Program-made: the position numbers and the translations under genes
Assembly (NCBI RefSeq): GCF_000970085.1
Contig: NZ_CP009506.1
Span: forward strand, 4,526,001-4,590,000
From: Methanosarcina siciliae T4/M
Lineage (GTDB): Archaea; Halobacteriota; Methanosarcinia; Methanosarcinales; Methanosarcinaceae
Length of the DNA: 64,000 bases
Direction: 5' to 3'
Notes under the pieces: model-generated
Database searches by the model: none
Told to the model about the DNA's origin: nothing
Seen by the model: the letters and a program-made list of their open reading frames with translations, nothing else
Part shown: in pieces, positions 36,008 through 45,119 of the stretch
Numbering within the stretch: the first letter of the stretch is position 1
Layout: each line of letters begins with the position of its first letter

Positions 36008-36967
36008 TCATTGTTTTCGGAGATCTTTCCGGCTGCAGGTTATAAGCTCAGCATCTTCATTATCCCTGACGTCCACGGATTCATCGATTGTCTGTTTTTT
36101 CGGGACCTTTTCGGCGATTATGTACTCGCATTTATAATCTTCAGCAGGCCGGGCTTTTACAGGATCTGCCTTCAAAGGAGATTGGGGTCTCAGAGAAGAT
36201 CGCAGGCTTGAAGGGGACGCCTTTCCGGCCTGGGGTACAGGAGTTGACTGCCTCGGATTGCCTCTAAACCGTTTTCTATCCCCGTTCTCGGCAATAATAT
36301 ATTCACACTTTGTTTCAACAATTTCCTGTTCATCGAGTTCTTTTGGCTCAACTTCCTTGATTTTCAGCTGGACTTTTGCATTTGTACCCGGCAGGGAGGC
36401 AGGACCTTCCCTGAAACCAATCATTTCACGCCCGGCAGGTTTTTCTTTCCTGAACTCAAACCTGCTCTTTGGCTTTCTGGAGAGGGGAGGAAGGTCAAGG
36501 GGATCTTCGAGAACCGGAAGAGAAACAGGAGGAGGAGATGGAGATACGGTATTTTGCATGTTTCCCAGAGCTGCCGAGAGCTTTTCAACTTCTGTTTCCA
36601 GCTTTTTTATAAGCACTTTCTGGTCGAGCAGCTCCCTGACAAGGCCATCCTGAATTCCTGCCATTTCCTTCAGCCGCCGTTCTGCCATTACAGAGTCATT
36701 TTCCTTTCCGGAATTTAATTCGGCTCGCAGTTCATTGAGGATTGAAGCTCTGAGTGTTGAAGAATCGTGGAGTTCCGTCAGTTCGGCTCTGATTTCGGAA
36801 AGGATCTGGTCCTTAAAAGAGTCCAGCTCAGAACTGTTTTCCATTTCGGCATGCAGTTCATTGAGAACCGAAATTTTGATTGATTTTTTGAGAGTCTCGA
36901 GCTCCTCATAAGTTATTGACAGTCGCCTTTTAGGTGTGTTGTGCAAGTCCCTCTGTCCAGTTCTCAT
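36008..36967 (-). CDS. Uncharacterised coiled-coil protein heading the smc-scpAB operon
   Basis: 319 codons from ATG 36967, chosen because GAGGT lies 8 bases before it (a TTG at 36985 would add six residues). Residues about 15-130 are helical, with three Leu-Asn-Glu-Leu/Ile units (SVLNELHAEMENS, SEIRAELTEL, SILNELRAELNSG) that look like a short repeat; a coiled coil DQKVLIKKLETEVEKLSAAL follows. The rest is Pro/Arg/Ser-rich and probably disordered, with a duplicated motif CEYIIAE at about residues 227 and 282. No known family is recognised. Its place 52 bp before smc suggests a role with condensin. Confidence 0.8.
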   Translation of the reverse strand: MRTGQRDLHNTPKRRLSITYEELETLKKSIKISVLNELHAEMENSSELDSFKDQILSEIRAELTELHDSSTLRASILNELRAELNSGKENDSVMAERRLKEMAGIQDGLVRELLDQKVLIKKLETEVEKLSAALGNMQNTVSPSPPPVSLPVLEDPLDLPPLSRKPKSRFEFRKEKPAGREMIGFREGPASLPGTNAKVQLKIKEVEPKELDEQEIVETKCEYIIAENGDRKRFRGNPRQSTPVPQAGKASPSSLRSSLRPQSPLKADPVKARPAEDYKCEYIIAEKVPKKQTIDESVDVRDNEDAELITCSRKDLRKQ

Positions 36968-37770
36968 GAAAAATACCTCTAACAATAAATTTGGGTCCCG
37001 TCTATCCTTATGTCTGAAATTTTGCTACCATGAAACATCAGTATAATATACTTTGATTTGATTTGACAAATTTAAATAATGTGTATAGAGTACATGTAAT
37101 CTTACTTTATATATATATGGTAATCGATAGTATTCAGCCGACTCGGAATAACTTTAGATTATATTATAATAAGATTACTTTATTAACTTTTCTGAAAACA
37201 GCCTCAGAAACCATTTAACATAACAGAAGAAATTGAATAAAATATGAAATTTCCAAAGGAAGAAGATTTCGAGGGTAGAAAAGCCTGAAAACAGGTGAGG
37301 AAGAGGAAAAAATACTTTGAAAAAGCCGGGATCGTTTATCACAGTTCACTCCATAAAAAATTGCACGGATGTTAAAATGCCTCACCCCCAGACAGACAAG
37401 ACTGAAATCCGGCATCTAACAAGCCCCTGAAGAGAAGAGCGATCCTGAAGCGTACAGGGACCGAAATATAGAATAAATATGTTTTGTAATGATCGGTATA
37501 AAAAAGTTTAAATAAGGGAACTATGGAAAAATTGCCCTTCCGGGAGGAAGCCCCCTGAAAGCCGGATAAAAGAACGCAAAAGAGAAACTAAAAAGAAGAG
37601 AGAAGTCCAGAAACCCGGAAGTATAGAGAATAAAGTATTACATATACAAAACAGCGATTCAATCGGGACCTTTTAGAAAATAGATAATGAAACCCAAAAG
37701 TTAACTCCAAGGGAAAAGAGTTAAACAGTTGGATTTCAAATGAGGGTTGGGAATATTTTAGGGGAAAGTG

Positions 37771-38013
37771 TTACTTAATGGACGGGAGAGACTCATCGAA
37801 ATTGAGTAGTACACTCTGCCTTGACTGAATTTTGGGGGATGTACTGCAATCCACCTCCAGAGCGGTCTCGTCAACAATGGAACCGTGGGTTCCAGTGCTT
37901 TCAAGGAAAAGTTGAACCTCTTCAACCTCTGGCTCTCGGAAATGATCCATTTCGAAGATATCCATAATAACACTAAACACGTTTTTGTGTAAGTGATCGG
38001 TAATCCGAGTCAT
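37771..38013 (-). CDS. Possible small hypothetical protein
   Basis: 80 codons from ATG 38013: MTRITDHLHKNVFSVIMDIF, then acidic helix EPEVEEVQLFLESTGTHG. The composition is protein-like and a TATA-like TTTATATATTAA (minus strand, about 38090-38103) lies ~80 bp upstream. No ribosome site and no recognised family. Confidence 0.35.
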   Translation of the reverse strand: MTRITDHLHKNVFSVIMDIFEMDHFREPEVEEVQLFLESTGTHGSIVDETALEVDCSTSPKIQSRQSVLLNFDESLPSIK

Positions 38014-38534
38014 CGGGAATAAACAGGATGCATGTAGTATTAATAATTTACGGGAATGGGAAAATAAGGGAAAGAGTAGTAAATTAGTGTATTAATATAT
38101 AAATATTGTGCCCGGCTTACAGAACTCGATTTTTCAGGAAAAAGCCCGGTAGAACAACAAAAGAAGTTATCTGCTTTTTAATCCAGTTACTAAACAAATA
38201 AATAGATTAATTTTCTCCTTAAATACTCATTTTTATCCATTTTAAAAAAACACAAGCGTATCCCTCTTCCTTAATGACCTGAAATATGTAGCATATGAAT
38301 ATGTAGCATATGGGAAGAATATAGAGACAGAATGTCAATCCCCGATCAATTGAGAAACACAATCAGGAATTCAGTAAAGATTATTTCAGTTCTCTTTCCC
38401 TGCGCCGCAAAAGGCTGAGGCCGCCTTCCAGCCAGAAAAAATAATTTCTGAGTCACGGAAGCGATTTTCGGATTATCTGTAATTTAATTCCAGCCCTCTT
38501 GAACGAAGTAAGAAGTATTACTTGCCCGTAGATT

Positions 38535-38610
38535 AGTCCTCTTGAGCGAGCGAAGCGAGTGAAAAGGACCTCGTGCTCCCGAAGCGAAACTCGGGAAGCG
38601 AAGCTCGGGA
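38535..38610 (-). terminator. GC-rich hairpin cluster after feoB
   Basis: GTCCTCTT and AAAAGGAC (38535-38571) bracket GAGCGAGCGAAGCGAG. Next comes TCCCGA-AGCGAAAC-TCGGGA (38577-38596) and a further GAAGCGAAGCTC. The unit GCGAAGCGA-like recurs three times. Two stable stems directly follow the feoB stop and could end its transcript or protect its 3' end. Confidence 0.5.
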
Positions 38611-38611
38611 A

Positions 38612-40591
38612 TTACAGGAAGAGAGGCCCGAAAACCCGGATCAAGACCCCGACCACAAGAGCAAGGATTATTGTAAAGAGAACAATTGCAGTAGTATCCT
38701 TCGTTCCAAGTTCGTGTTTAAGTACTGCAATAGTTGCCACGCAGGGGACATAGATGGTTGTGATTACTGCAAACTGGTACATCTGAAGGGGAGTCATTAC
38801 GGCTGCGAAGTTAGCTGTACCTGCAAGTACTGCCAGGATCTGGAGAGCCATTTCCTTTCGGAGAATCCCGAAGACCAGAGCTGTTGCGGCAAAAGCCGGA
38901 AGACCTAACAGGCCGACAGATATTGGTTCCACAAAGTCCTGGAAGATAGAAAGAAACCCAAGGGCGTCGGCAATTCCCAGGGCTGCACTCCCGACCAGCA
39001 GCAGTGGAAAAGCGATGTATAAAAATTCCCGGCTTTTCATCCAGGTCTTCCTGAGAGTGGATTTCAGTTCGGGTTTTCGGAGGGGGGTCATTTCCATAAT
39101 AAAGCCGCTTCTCTGGCCCGGAAGGGTTCTTCCGAGAATCCAGCCCATTGCTGCAATGATGAAGACCTCCATCACATAGATTGAGACCGCAGGCCAGAAC
39201 CCAACAAATGTCCCCACAAGCCCCAGAATAATAACGGTCCTTGCAGAGCAGGGGATAAGAGAGATGAGAAGCGAAGCGATCCTCTTTTCTCTCCGGGTGC
39301 CGAGGGCATGCACTGCCATAATCGCAGGGACGTTACAGCCAAACCCCAGGACCAGGGGGATAACGGCTCGCCCGTGAAGCCCTAGCTTATGGGTCAGGTT
39401 GTCCAGAAGAAAAGCTGCCCTTGTCAGGTAGCCCGAGTCCTCGAATATGGACAAAATGGCATAGAAAACTGCAATATACGGGATTGCAATTGCAAATCCG
39501 GCTTCCACCCCCCTCAGAGAATAGAGGATCAGGTTTCTGAAAAGAGGGGACATGCCAAGAGTCATTTCCTCGACGGGCTGGATTATATGAGGCTCGAAAA
39601 GGTCGTCCACAATCCAGGCCTCAAGGAAGCCACCTATCTTGAAGACGAGAAGAAAAGTAAAAAGCAGGGCAGCTATGAGCACCAAAATCCCGAAGTTAGG
39701 TGAGGTAAGAACTTTATCTACCCTGTCCCGAAACCTTTTTTTCGGCTCAAACGACGAGACCACACTATCCACTATATACCCTGATTCTCCGTACAGGTCT
39801 CTTGCAACGGTATCCGGGACCGAAATTCCATGATCGATCTCAAGGTTCTGTCGCAAGCGCCGGGCAGAAGAGAGAATGGCATTGGCTTCAGGAGGCATAC
39901 AGCAGAGTTCCACAAACTCGGCATCGTTCAGTAGAGCTGCAATTTTAACAGTCTGGGAAGTATCCGGAAAAGCATGGTCAAGACTGGATAGAGCCTGGAG
40001 GATCCACTGGCTGTACTTTACCCTGTGGTGCGCCTGGACTTTTTCTTTCTCTTCGAGCGCCTGGAGTATTACCTCGTCAAGCCCTACCCCCCACGTTGCA
40101 ACGGTGGGGACTACAGGCAGGCCAAGGAGTTCTGAAAGTCTGTCCGTATCAATAAGAATCCCGAGCTCAGCGGCCAGATCCACCTGGTTTAAGGCGATAA
40201 CCATAGGGATATCGAGTTCCAGAAGCTGCAAGGTCAGATAGAGGTTTCTCTCAAGCCTGCTTGCATCAAGGACGTTGACTATGACATCCGGCTGGTCTTC
40301 AATAAGAAATCTTTTTGTTACCTTTTCGTCTTCGTTTGCCACCCCGAGAGAATAAATTCCCGGCAGGTCGACTACTTCAACAGTTTTTTCCCTGGCTTTT
40401 ACACTTCCCCTTGTAAGCGCTACCGTAGTGCCGGGGTAATTGGACACCTCAACCCCGACACCTGTAAGCCTGCTGAAAAAAACACTTTTTCCAACACTCG
40501 GATTACCTATGAAGGCCAGCGTCACATCATAAGGAGAATCTTTTTGACCTTTATTGCCAGGGGTACAGCATGAGCTGGAAATCCCTATCAT
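38612..40591 (-). CDS. feoB: Ferrous iron transporter FeoB
   Basis: 659 codons from ATG 40591. The N-terminal G domain has G1 GNPSVGKS, switch region SNYPGTTV, G3 VDLPGIYSL and G4 ALNQVDLA. It is followed by the GDI region and a membrane part with about eight helices including the two FeoB gate motifs (VIPLVLGFGCNVPAIMA; LISLIPCSARTVIILGL). An N-terminal CCTPG and several Cys could bind metal. It imports Fe(II). The DtxR-FeoA gene 44 bp upstream in the same direction is its likely regulator and supplies the FeoA domain. Confidence 0.96.
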   Translation of the reverse strand: MIGISSSCCTPGNKGQKDSPYDVTLAFIGNPSVGKSVFFSRLTGVGVEVSNYPGTTVALTRGSVKAREKTVEVVDLPGIYSLGVANEDEKVTKRFLIEDQPDVIVNVLDASRLERNLYLTLQLLELDIPMVIALNQVDLAAELGILIDTDRLSELLGLPVVPTVATWGVGLDEVILQALEEKEKVQAHHRVKYSQWILQALSSLDHAFPDTSQTVKIAALLNDAEFVELCCMPPEANAILSSARRLRQNLEIDHGISVPDTVARDLYGESGYIVDSVVSSFEPKKRFRDRVDKVLTSPNFGILVLIAALLFTFLLVFKIGGFLEAWIVDDLFEPHIIQPVEEMTLGMSPLFRNLILYSLRGVEAGFAIAIPYIAVFYAILSIFEDSGYLTRAAFLLDNLTHKLGLHGRAVIPLVLGFGCNVPAIMAVHALGTRREKRIASLLISLIPCSARTVIILGLVGTFVGFWPAVSIYVMEVFIIAAMGWILGRTLPGQRSGFIMEMTPLRKPELKSTLRKTWMKSREFLYIAFPLLLVGSAALGIADALGFLSIFQDFVEPISVGLLGLPAFAATALVFGILRKEMALQILAVLAGTANFAAVMTPLQMYQFAVITTIYVPCVATIAVLKHELGTKDTTAIVLFTIILALVVGVLIRVFGPLFL

Positions 40592-40635
40592 GCCTCCGTT
40601 AGTTTTTCCCGTAAAGTACCGTCATTTTCCCGAAT

Positions 40636-41310
40636 TTACGCAATTTTGCCTTTTGGAGTGATGAAAATTTTCTTTGCAATATCCCTTCCAAGAGCAATCT
40701 CAGACCCGACAGCCATGACAGAGATGCAGCCCTGTTTTTGCTTGCGCCGGACTTCTATATCCTCTCCGGTGAGGATACCAAGCGAGGTTAAACGTTCTTT
40801 TGTTTCCCTCGGAAGGGTTACCCTTGCAACCGTGCCCGAACTTCCCTCTTTCATTTCGTCGAGAGGGATGAATTTTTCTTCGCGCTGCAGGTTGCATTTA
40901 TCGATATTTATCGGGTGCCCGTCAGGGCAGTACTCCGGATTACCCAGAAAATCGTAAAGTCTCTCAAGCACCGAGTCTGAAACAGCATGTTCAAGCTCAC
41001 AGGCCTCCCTGTGAGCTTCCTTTCTGTCAAAATCGAGGACTTCAGCCAGAAAAGTCTCAAGCACCTGGTGTTTCCTCTTAATTCGAATAGCTTCTTCAGC
41101 CCCTTTTTCAGTCAATTCAACCCCTTGATAGGGCTTATACTCAACGAACCCCATAGAATGCAACTTTTTGATCATTTCCGTCACACTGGGTGAAGACACG
41201 TTCAGTTCTTCTGCAATTTGTTTGGTCTTTGCAGGACCATGATTTTTCGTAATGAGGTAAAGAATAGTTTCTAAGTACTCTTCGATTCGATCCGTATGCA
41301 TTAACACCAT
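40636..41310 (-). CDS. DtxR/MntR-family metalloregulator fused to a FeoA domain
   Basis: 224 codons from ATG 41310; ATG 41301 is also possible. Residues about 5-65 are a winged helix (EEYLETILYLITKNHGPAKT, LNVSSPSVTEMIKKLHSMGF), then the metal-binding and dimer domain of DtxR/MntR (KRKHQVLETFLAEVL, ACELEHAVSDSVLERL, with C and H ligands) and CPDGHPI. The C-terminal ~75 residues are a FeoA/SH3-like domain (EGSSGTVARVTLP...LGRDIAKKIFI). An exact TTAGG-ACAA-CCTAA palindrome lies 40 bp upstream. It should repress itself and feoB when iron (or manganese) is replete. Confidence 0.93.
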   Translation of the reverse strand: MVLMHTDRIEEYLETILYLITKNHGPAKTKQIAEELNVSSPSVTEMIKKLHSMGFVEYKPYQGVELTEKGAEEAIRIKRKHQVLETFLAEVLDFDRKEAHREACELEHAVSDSVLERLYDFLGNPEYCPDGHPINIDKCNLQREEKFIPLDEMKEGSSGTVARVTLPRETKERLTSLGILTGEDIEVRRKQKQGCISVMAVGSEIALGRDIAKKIFITPKGKIA

Positions 41311-41348
41311 CCCGACAACACATGCCCAAAACTTTTCAGGAATGATAA

Positions 41349-41362
41349 TTAGGACAACCTAA
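41349..41362. promoter_or_regulatory. DtxR-type operator
   Basis: TTAGGACAACCTAA is a perfect 5-4-5 inverted repeat and matches the TTAGG...CCTAA half-sites of DtxR/IdeR boxes. A TATA-like TTATTTATCC lies ~20 bp further upstream, so bound repressor would cover the region just downstream of the TATA box. Confidence 0.65.
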
Positions 41363-41559
41363 AAAGAATGATCGATGGATAAATAACTTTTGGTTTTTAC
41401 CTGCTTAAATAAAATCAAGTTGAAAAAAGCTTAAAACAGGGATTTTCTCCCCCGAATGTCGGCATGAAAAAGATAAAATAACAGATTCATGAGCCTTGTA
41501 ATAAGAGCCTGGAATTCAGGAGTACTGAAGCCCGGAGACTCCTGAAGGTTCTGAAAGGC

Positions 41560-42015
41560 TCAGGCGTCGATAGACCTGAGGACTGCAATCTCATTACAGT
41601 CAGGGAATTTGGGACATCTGATACATCCGGACCAGATTTTCCGGGGAAGGCTGTTTTTATCCACGATATTGAATTCCATGGTTTCAAAAAAACCGGGCAC
41701 GTAAGTAAGAGCAAAGACTTCTTTCATGCCGAGTTCTTTAGCGTCCTCAAGACAGGATGAAACAAGCTTAGAACCAACTCCTTTCCTTGAACAATCTGGC
41801 CTAACTGCGAGAGCAAGGATTTCGGCAAGGTCTTCCCAGACCACATGCAGGGCACAGCATCCGACAATCTCACCTGCTATCTCACAGACATAATAGTCCC
41901 TTATGTTCTCGTATATCTCACTCAGAGAACGAGCAAGCATGAGCTCTTCCTTAGAGTAGGTGTTGATGATCTGTTTCATCTCAACAACATCACTTATCCT
42001 GGCTTTTCTGATCAA
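41560..42015 (-). CDS. GNAT acetyltransferase, ArgA-like (N-acetylglutamate synthase type)
   Basis: I start it at TTG 42015 (151 codons) since AGAGGA lies 7 bases before it and homologues begin IRKAR; the longer form starts at TTG 42039. The GNAT core is clear: IAGEIVGCCALHVVWEDLAEI, VRPDCSRKGVGSKLV (acetyl-CoA loop R-x-x-G-x-G) and VFALTYVPGFFETMEF. The end, RKIWSGCIRCPKFPDCNEIA, is typical of the stand-alone ArgA-like acetyltransferases of archaea, which feed arginine synthesis. That role is inferred from family only; neighbours give no support. Confidence 0.8.
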   Translation of the reverse strand: MIRKARISDVVEMKQIINTYSKEELMLARSLSEIYENIRDYYVCEIAGEIVGCCALHVVWEDLAEILALAVRPDCSRKGVGSKLVSSCLEDAKELGMKEVFALTYVPGFFETMEFNIVDKNSLPRKIWSGCIRCPKFPDCNEIAVLRSIDA

Positions 42016-42222
42016 TTCCTGTTTCCTCTGAAGCGGCAATTATGTTTTGCAATAGAAATTCTGCGGAATTATAAGCATTTGCCTCATTCCAACTAGGCAA
42101 TACTGTACTTCTGGATAAGAAATTATCCATACCTGCAACCTGTCCAGAAGGTAAGTATTCAAAAAGTGAAACCTGTAAAATAAAATTTGGGTAAAAAGAT
42201 GCCATGTAAAAGAGATAGAAAT

Positions 42223-42300
42223 TGGCGGGCGCGAAGGGATTTGAACCCCCGATTTACAGCTTAGGAGGCTGCCGCCATATCCGGGCTAGGCCACGCGCCC
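42223..42300 (-). tRNA. tRNA-Arg (anticodon CCT)
   Basis: Acceptor GGGCGCG (42300-42294) pairs with CGCGCCC (42233-42227). The anticodon stem GCAGC/GCTGT encloses the loop CTCCTAA, giving anticodon CCT (codon AGG). T-arm GGGGGTTCAAATCCC. Discriminator G at 42226 is followed by a template-encoded CCA (42225-42223). No intron. Confidence 0.95.
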
Positions 42301-42763
42301 ACAATGTAATTTCGAAAACACAGTGCAACAGTATGCTAAAACTGCATTTCAGGTGAAGTATCCATAATACCGGCATAAGATATATATTTAATTATCGCTC
42401 CGAAGACAGAAAGCCAGAGAGTGCAGATATAAACGGATGCCTCGGGAAAGTTTTAAATCGAATGTAAACCATGATAAAAGAGCTGGTTAACAATAGGTTT
42501 ATGAGTATAAGGAGTTACGTCGCCCTCAGAAATTAATTGAAAAGGAAGTTAACAATACATAAGATGCCCCGAACAACAAGATGATCTGAATATACCCTCA
42601 AAACCATCGAATTTGCTTAATTCCCATTCATCCCCGTTAAAAAAATTACCTGACGTTTTCTCAGGCAGAAGAATTCGAATAAACAATACGGATAAACAAT
42701 AAGATCTGAGAAGCTGACAGAGAGCCAGGTAAAAAGACAAAAACAACAAAAAAGGAAAAAAAT
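42301..42763. other. Spacer before the biotin ECF operon
   Basis: No gene. GTTAACAATA occurs twice in direct orientation (42486-42495 and 42547-42556), and a TATA-like ATATATATTTAAT lies at 42378-42390. The operon promoter should be here, with the GTTAAC pair as a candidate regulator site. Confidence 0.35.
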
Positions 42764-43327
42764 ATGCACATTAGACATGATCATTCTTATCCCGTCCATA
42801 CTCCCGAACTCCGAAAAATGGTCTTTGCCTCCCTCTTTGCGGCCCTGACTGCCGCGGGAGCCTATATGCAGATTCCCATACCCTTTTCGCCTGTTACTGT
42901 CACCCTGCAGGTGTTCTTTGTTCTGCTTGCAGGAAGCCTGCTGAAGAGCAAATGGGGAAGCCTGAGCATGATAGTATATACCCTTCTCGGCGTTGCCGGG
43001 CTTCCCGTCTTTGCAGGAGGCAGTTCCGGAGTAGGGGTTCTTCTAGGACCTACCGGTGGGTACATTTTCGGATTCATACTGGCTGCCTACCTTATAGGCA
43101 AACTTTCCGAAAAGGCGGAAAGTGCCGGAAAATCGGGGTTTGCAGTTAACGGCCTTAATATGAGTGCAGGAGTCCTGGTCATATATACCCTCGGGGTTAT
43201 CCAATTGATGCTGGTAGCCGAAATAGGACCCTGGGCAGCCCTTACCCTCGGAACCCTCCCCTTCCTGCCGGGAGAAGTGGTAAAAACTGCAGTTGCCACA
43301 TACATCGCTTCAAACCATAAAATCTAA
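42764..43327 (+). CDS. bioY: Biotin ECF transporter substrate-binding protein BioY
   Basis: 187 codons from ATG 42764. Six membrane helices and the BioY features are present: QIPIPFSPVTVTLQVFFVLLAG, LLGVAGLPVFAGGSSG and LGPTGGYIFGFILAAYLIG, the last two lining the biotin pocket. It captures biotin with high affinity. Its energising partners follow in order: two ATPases and a T component, so the full ECF transporter is encoded here. Confidence 0.96.
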   Translation: MHIRHDHSYPVHTPELRKMVFASLFAALTAAGAYMQIPIPFSPVTVTLQVFFVLLAGSLLKSKWGSLSMIVYTLLGVAGLPVFAGGSSGVGVLLGPTGGYIFGFILAAYLIGKLSEKAESAGKSGFAVNGLNMSAGVLVIYTLGVIQLMLVAEIGPWAALTLGTLPFLPGEVVKTAVATYIASNHKI

Positions 43328-43407
43328 ATCAGTTATAAAACTTTAAATCCCCAGATTATAAAATTTCCACGGAAATTTAAAAAGAAAAAAATAGAATTCG
43401 ATTCAGC

Positions 43408-44232
43408 ATGATAAGGCTCGAAAATGTAAGTTACAATTACCCTGATGGAACCCCTGCCCTCCGAAACATAAATATGGAAATTAAGAAAGGGGAATATATA
43501 GGGATAACAGGCAAAAACGGAAGCGGCAAATCCACGCTTGCCCTCCACCTCAACGGGCTCCTGGGACCCCAAAAAGGAAAAGTTCTGGTAAAGGGCATGG
43601 ATACCGGAGACTTTTCAAAGCTACAGGGGATCAGGAAACTTGTCGGAATCGTATTCCAGAACCCTGAGACCCAGTTTGTCGGCAGGACCGTAGAAGAAGA
43701 CCTCGCTTTCGGGCCTGAAAACCTCTGCCTTCCCCCGGTTGAAATCCGGAAGAGGGTGGATAGAGCCCTTACCGAAACAGGGCTTGGAAAATACAGGTAC
43801 CGTTCCCCAAAGACCCTTAGCGGAGGGCAGGGACAGTGCGTGGCTCTTGCCGGAATCCTTACCATGGAGCCTGAGTGTCTTGTTTTTGATGAAGTAACCT
43901 CCATGCTTGACCCTGATTCCGGGAAAACTGTCCTCGAACGTGTAAAAAGGCTGCATGAAAAAGGAAAAACCATAGTATATATCACACATAACCTTGAAGA
44001 GCTTCAAGCCGCAGACCGAATTTTCGTAATGGAAAAAGGAAGAATAGTGCTTGAAGGAAAACCCGAAAACGTACTCTCGGAACATTCTCTCCGGGACCTC
44101 GGGCTTACTCCCCCTTCCCTGATAGAACTTGCGGAGCACCTGAAAAAACACGGAGTTGCGGTCCCCTGGGAAAAGACCTCTTCCCCTTCCGGCTTTGCGG
44201 AGGAGATATGCCGATTATTCTTGAAAACGTGA
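43408..44232 (+). CDS. ecfA1: ECF transporter ATPase 1
   Basis: 274 codons from ATG 43408. Walker A GKNGSGKST, Q-loop VFQNPETQFVG, signature LSGGQGQC, Walker B CLVFDEVTSMLDP, switch YITHNLEE. The ECF subtype is shown by the QFVGRTVEEDLAFGPENL motif. Overlaps the next ATPase gene by 25 bp, consistent with production in equal amounts. Confidence 0.94.
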   Translation: MIRLENVSYNYPDGTPALRNINMEIKKGEYIGITGKNGSGKSTLALHLNGLLGPQKGKVLVKGMDTGDFSKLQGIRKLVGIVFQNPETQFVGRTVEEDLAFGPENLCLPPVEIRKRVDRALTETGLGKYRYRSPKTLSGGQGQCVALAGILTMEPECLVFDEVTSMLDPDSGKTVLERVKRLHEKGKTIVYITHNLEELQAADRIFVMEKGRIVLEGKPENVLSEHSLRDLGLTPPSLIELAEHLKKHGVAVPWEKTSSPSGFAEEICRLFLKT

Positions 44233-45044
44233 GTTTTTTCTACTCGAAAAATACCCCGCTTGAAACCGCAGCCTTAAAAGATGTGAACCTGCGCATCGAA
44301 AAAGGGGAATTCGTGGGGATCCTGGGTGAGAAAGGGGCAGGAAAATCCACGCTCATAAAACTGTTCAACGGGCTCTTACACCCGGATTCGGGAAAAGTAA
44401 TTGTTGACGGGCTTTCTCCCTCTTCAAAAGAGGTTAAAAGAAAGGTGGGTATGCTTTTTCAGCAGGCTGCAGACCAGCTCTTTTGCAGGACAGTGAATGA
44501 GGAGATAGCATTCGGGCCCCGGAACTTCGGATACTCGAAAAAAGAAACCGAAGAAAGGATCTTTGAAGCCCTCGAGTCAGTTTCCTTCGATAGCTCAATG
44601 CTGCTTCGAGACCCGTTCAGTCTGAGCGGGGGAGAGATGCAGCGGGTAGCCCTTGCAGGAGCCCTTGCCCTCAGGCCGGACTACCTTGTGCTGGACGAAC
44701 CTATAACGGGGCTGGACCCTGCCGGGAAAAAAGAAATTCTTGAGACCCTTAAAAATATAAAAGAGCAGGGAACTGCAGTTATAACCGTGACCCACAATCT
44801 TAAAGGTTTTTTCCCCCTTCTGGAAAAGATAGTGCTTATCCGGGAAGGCAGGATCATTTTTCAGGGCAGCAGAGAAGAGTACCTTGAGGCCAAGAATGTG
44901 CCCTTTCCCCCTGTAACGTCCATGATGCGGGAACTTAAAGCAAGGGGCTTGCCTGTAAACCCGGCCATATTCACGGTTGAAGAAGCGCTTGAAGAGATCC
45001 TGAAAGTAAAATCGATGCTCGAAAAAGAAAAAACTGAAAGATAA
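44208..45044 (+). CDS. ecfA2: ECF transporter ATPase 2
   Basis: 278 codons from ATG 44208, inside the end of the first ATPase gene. Walker A GEKGAGKST, Q-loop LFQQAADQLFCRTVNEEIAFG, signature LSGGEMQR, Walker B YLVLDEPITGLDP, switch VTHNL. Forms the heterodimeric motor with the first ATPase and pairs with the T protein. Confidence 0.94.
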   Translation: MPIILENVSFFYSKNTPLETAALKDVNLRIEKGEFVGILGEKGAGKSTLIKLFNGLLHPDSGKVIVDGLSPSSKEVKRKVGMLFQQAADQLFCRTVNEEIAFGPRNFGYSKKETEERIFEALESVSFDSSMLLRDPFSLSGGEMQRVALAGALALRPDYLVLDEPITGLDPAGKKEILETLKNIKEQGTAVITVTHNLKGFFPLLEKIVLIREGRIIFQGSREEYLEAKNVPFPPVTSMMRELKARGLPVNPAIFTVEEALEEILKVKSMLEKEKTER

Positions 45045-45119
45045 TCTGGAAAATATACTCAAAAATAGACAAAAAATTTCCCGAAAAAATATAAAAAAAT
45101 AGGGAAAACGAGAAAAAGC

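Larger units (their letters stand above)
36986..38611. other. Long spacer upstream of the smc operon
   Basis: 1.6 kb with no confident gene. A minus-strand TATA tract, CCATATATATATAAAG (37105-37120), lies ~140 bp before the coiled-coil gene and is the likely operon promoter. The stretch 37220-37760 shows nothing recognisable. A possible small ORF (37771-38013) and a hairpin cluster (38535-38610) are listed separately. Confidence 0.5.

Noticed and set aside
41990..42205. 71-codon minus-strand frame before the GNAT gene
   Set aside because: Overlaps the GNAT start and has no homology or ribosome site; probably leader sequence.
42486..42556. Repeated GTTAACAATA before bioY as a biotin-repressor site
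   Set aside because: Only a 10-bp direct repeat without the inverted layout of known BirA or BioR sites; noted only in the spacer entry.
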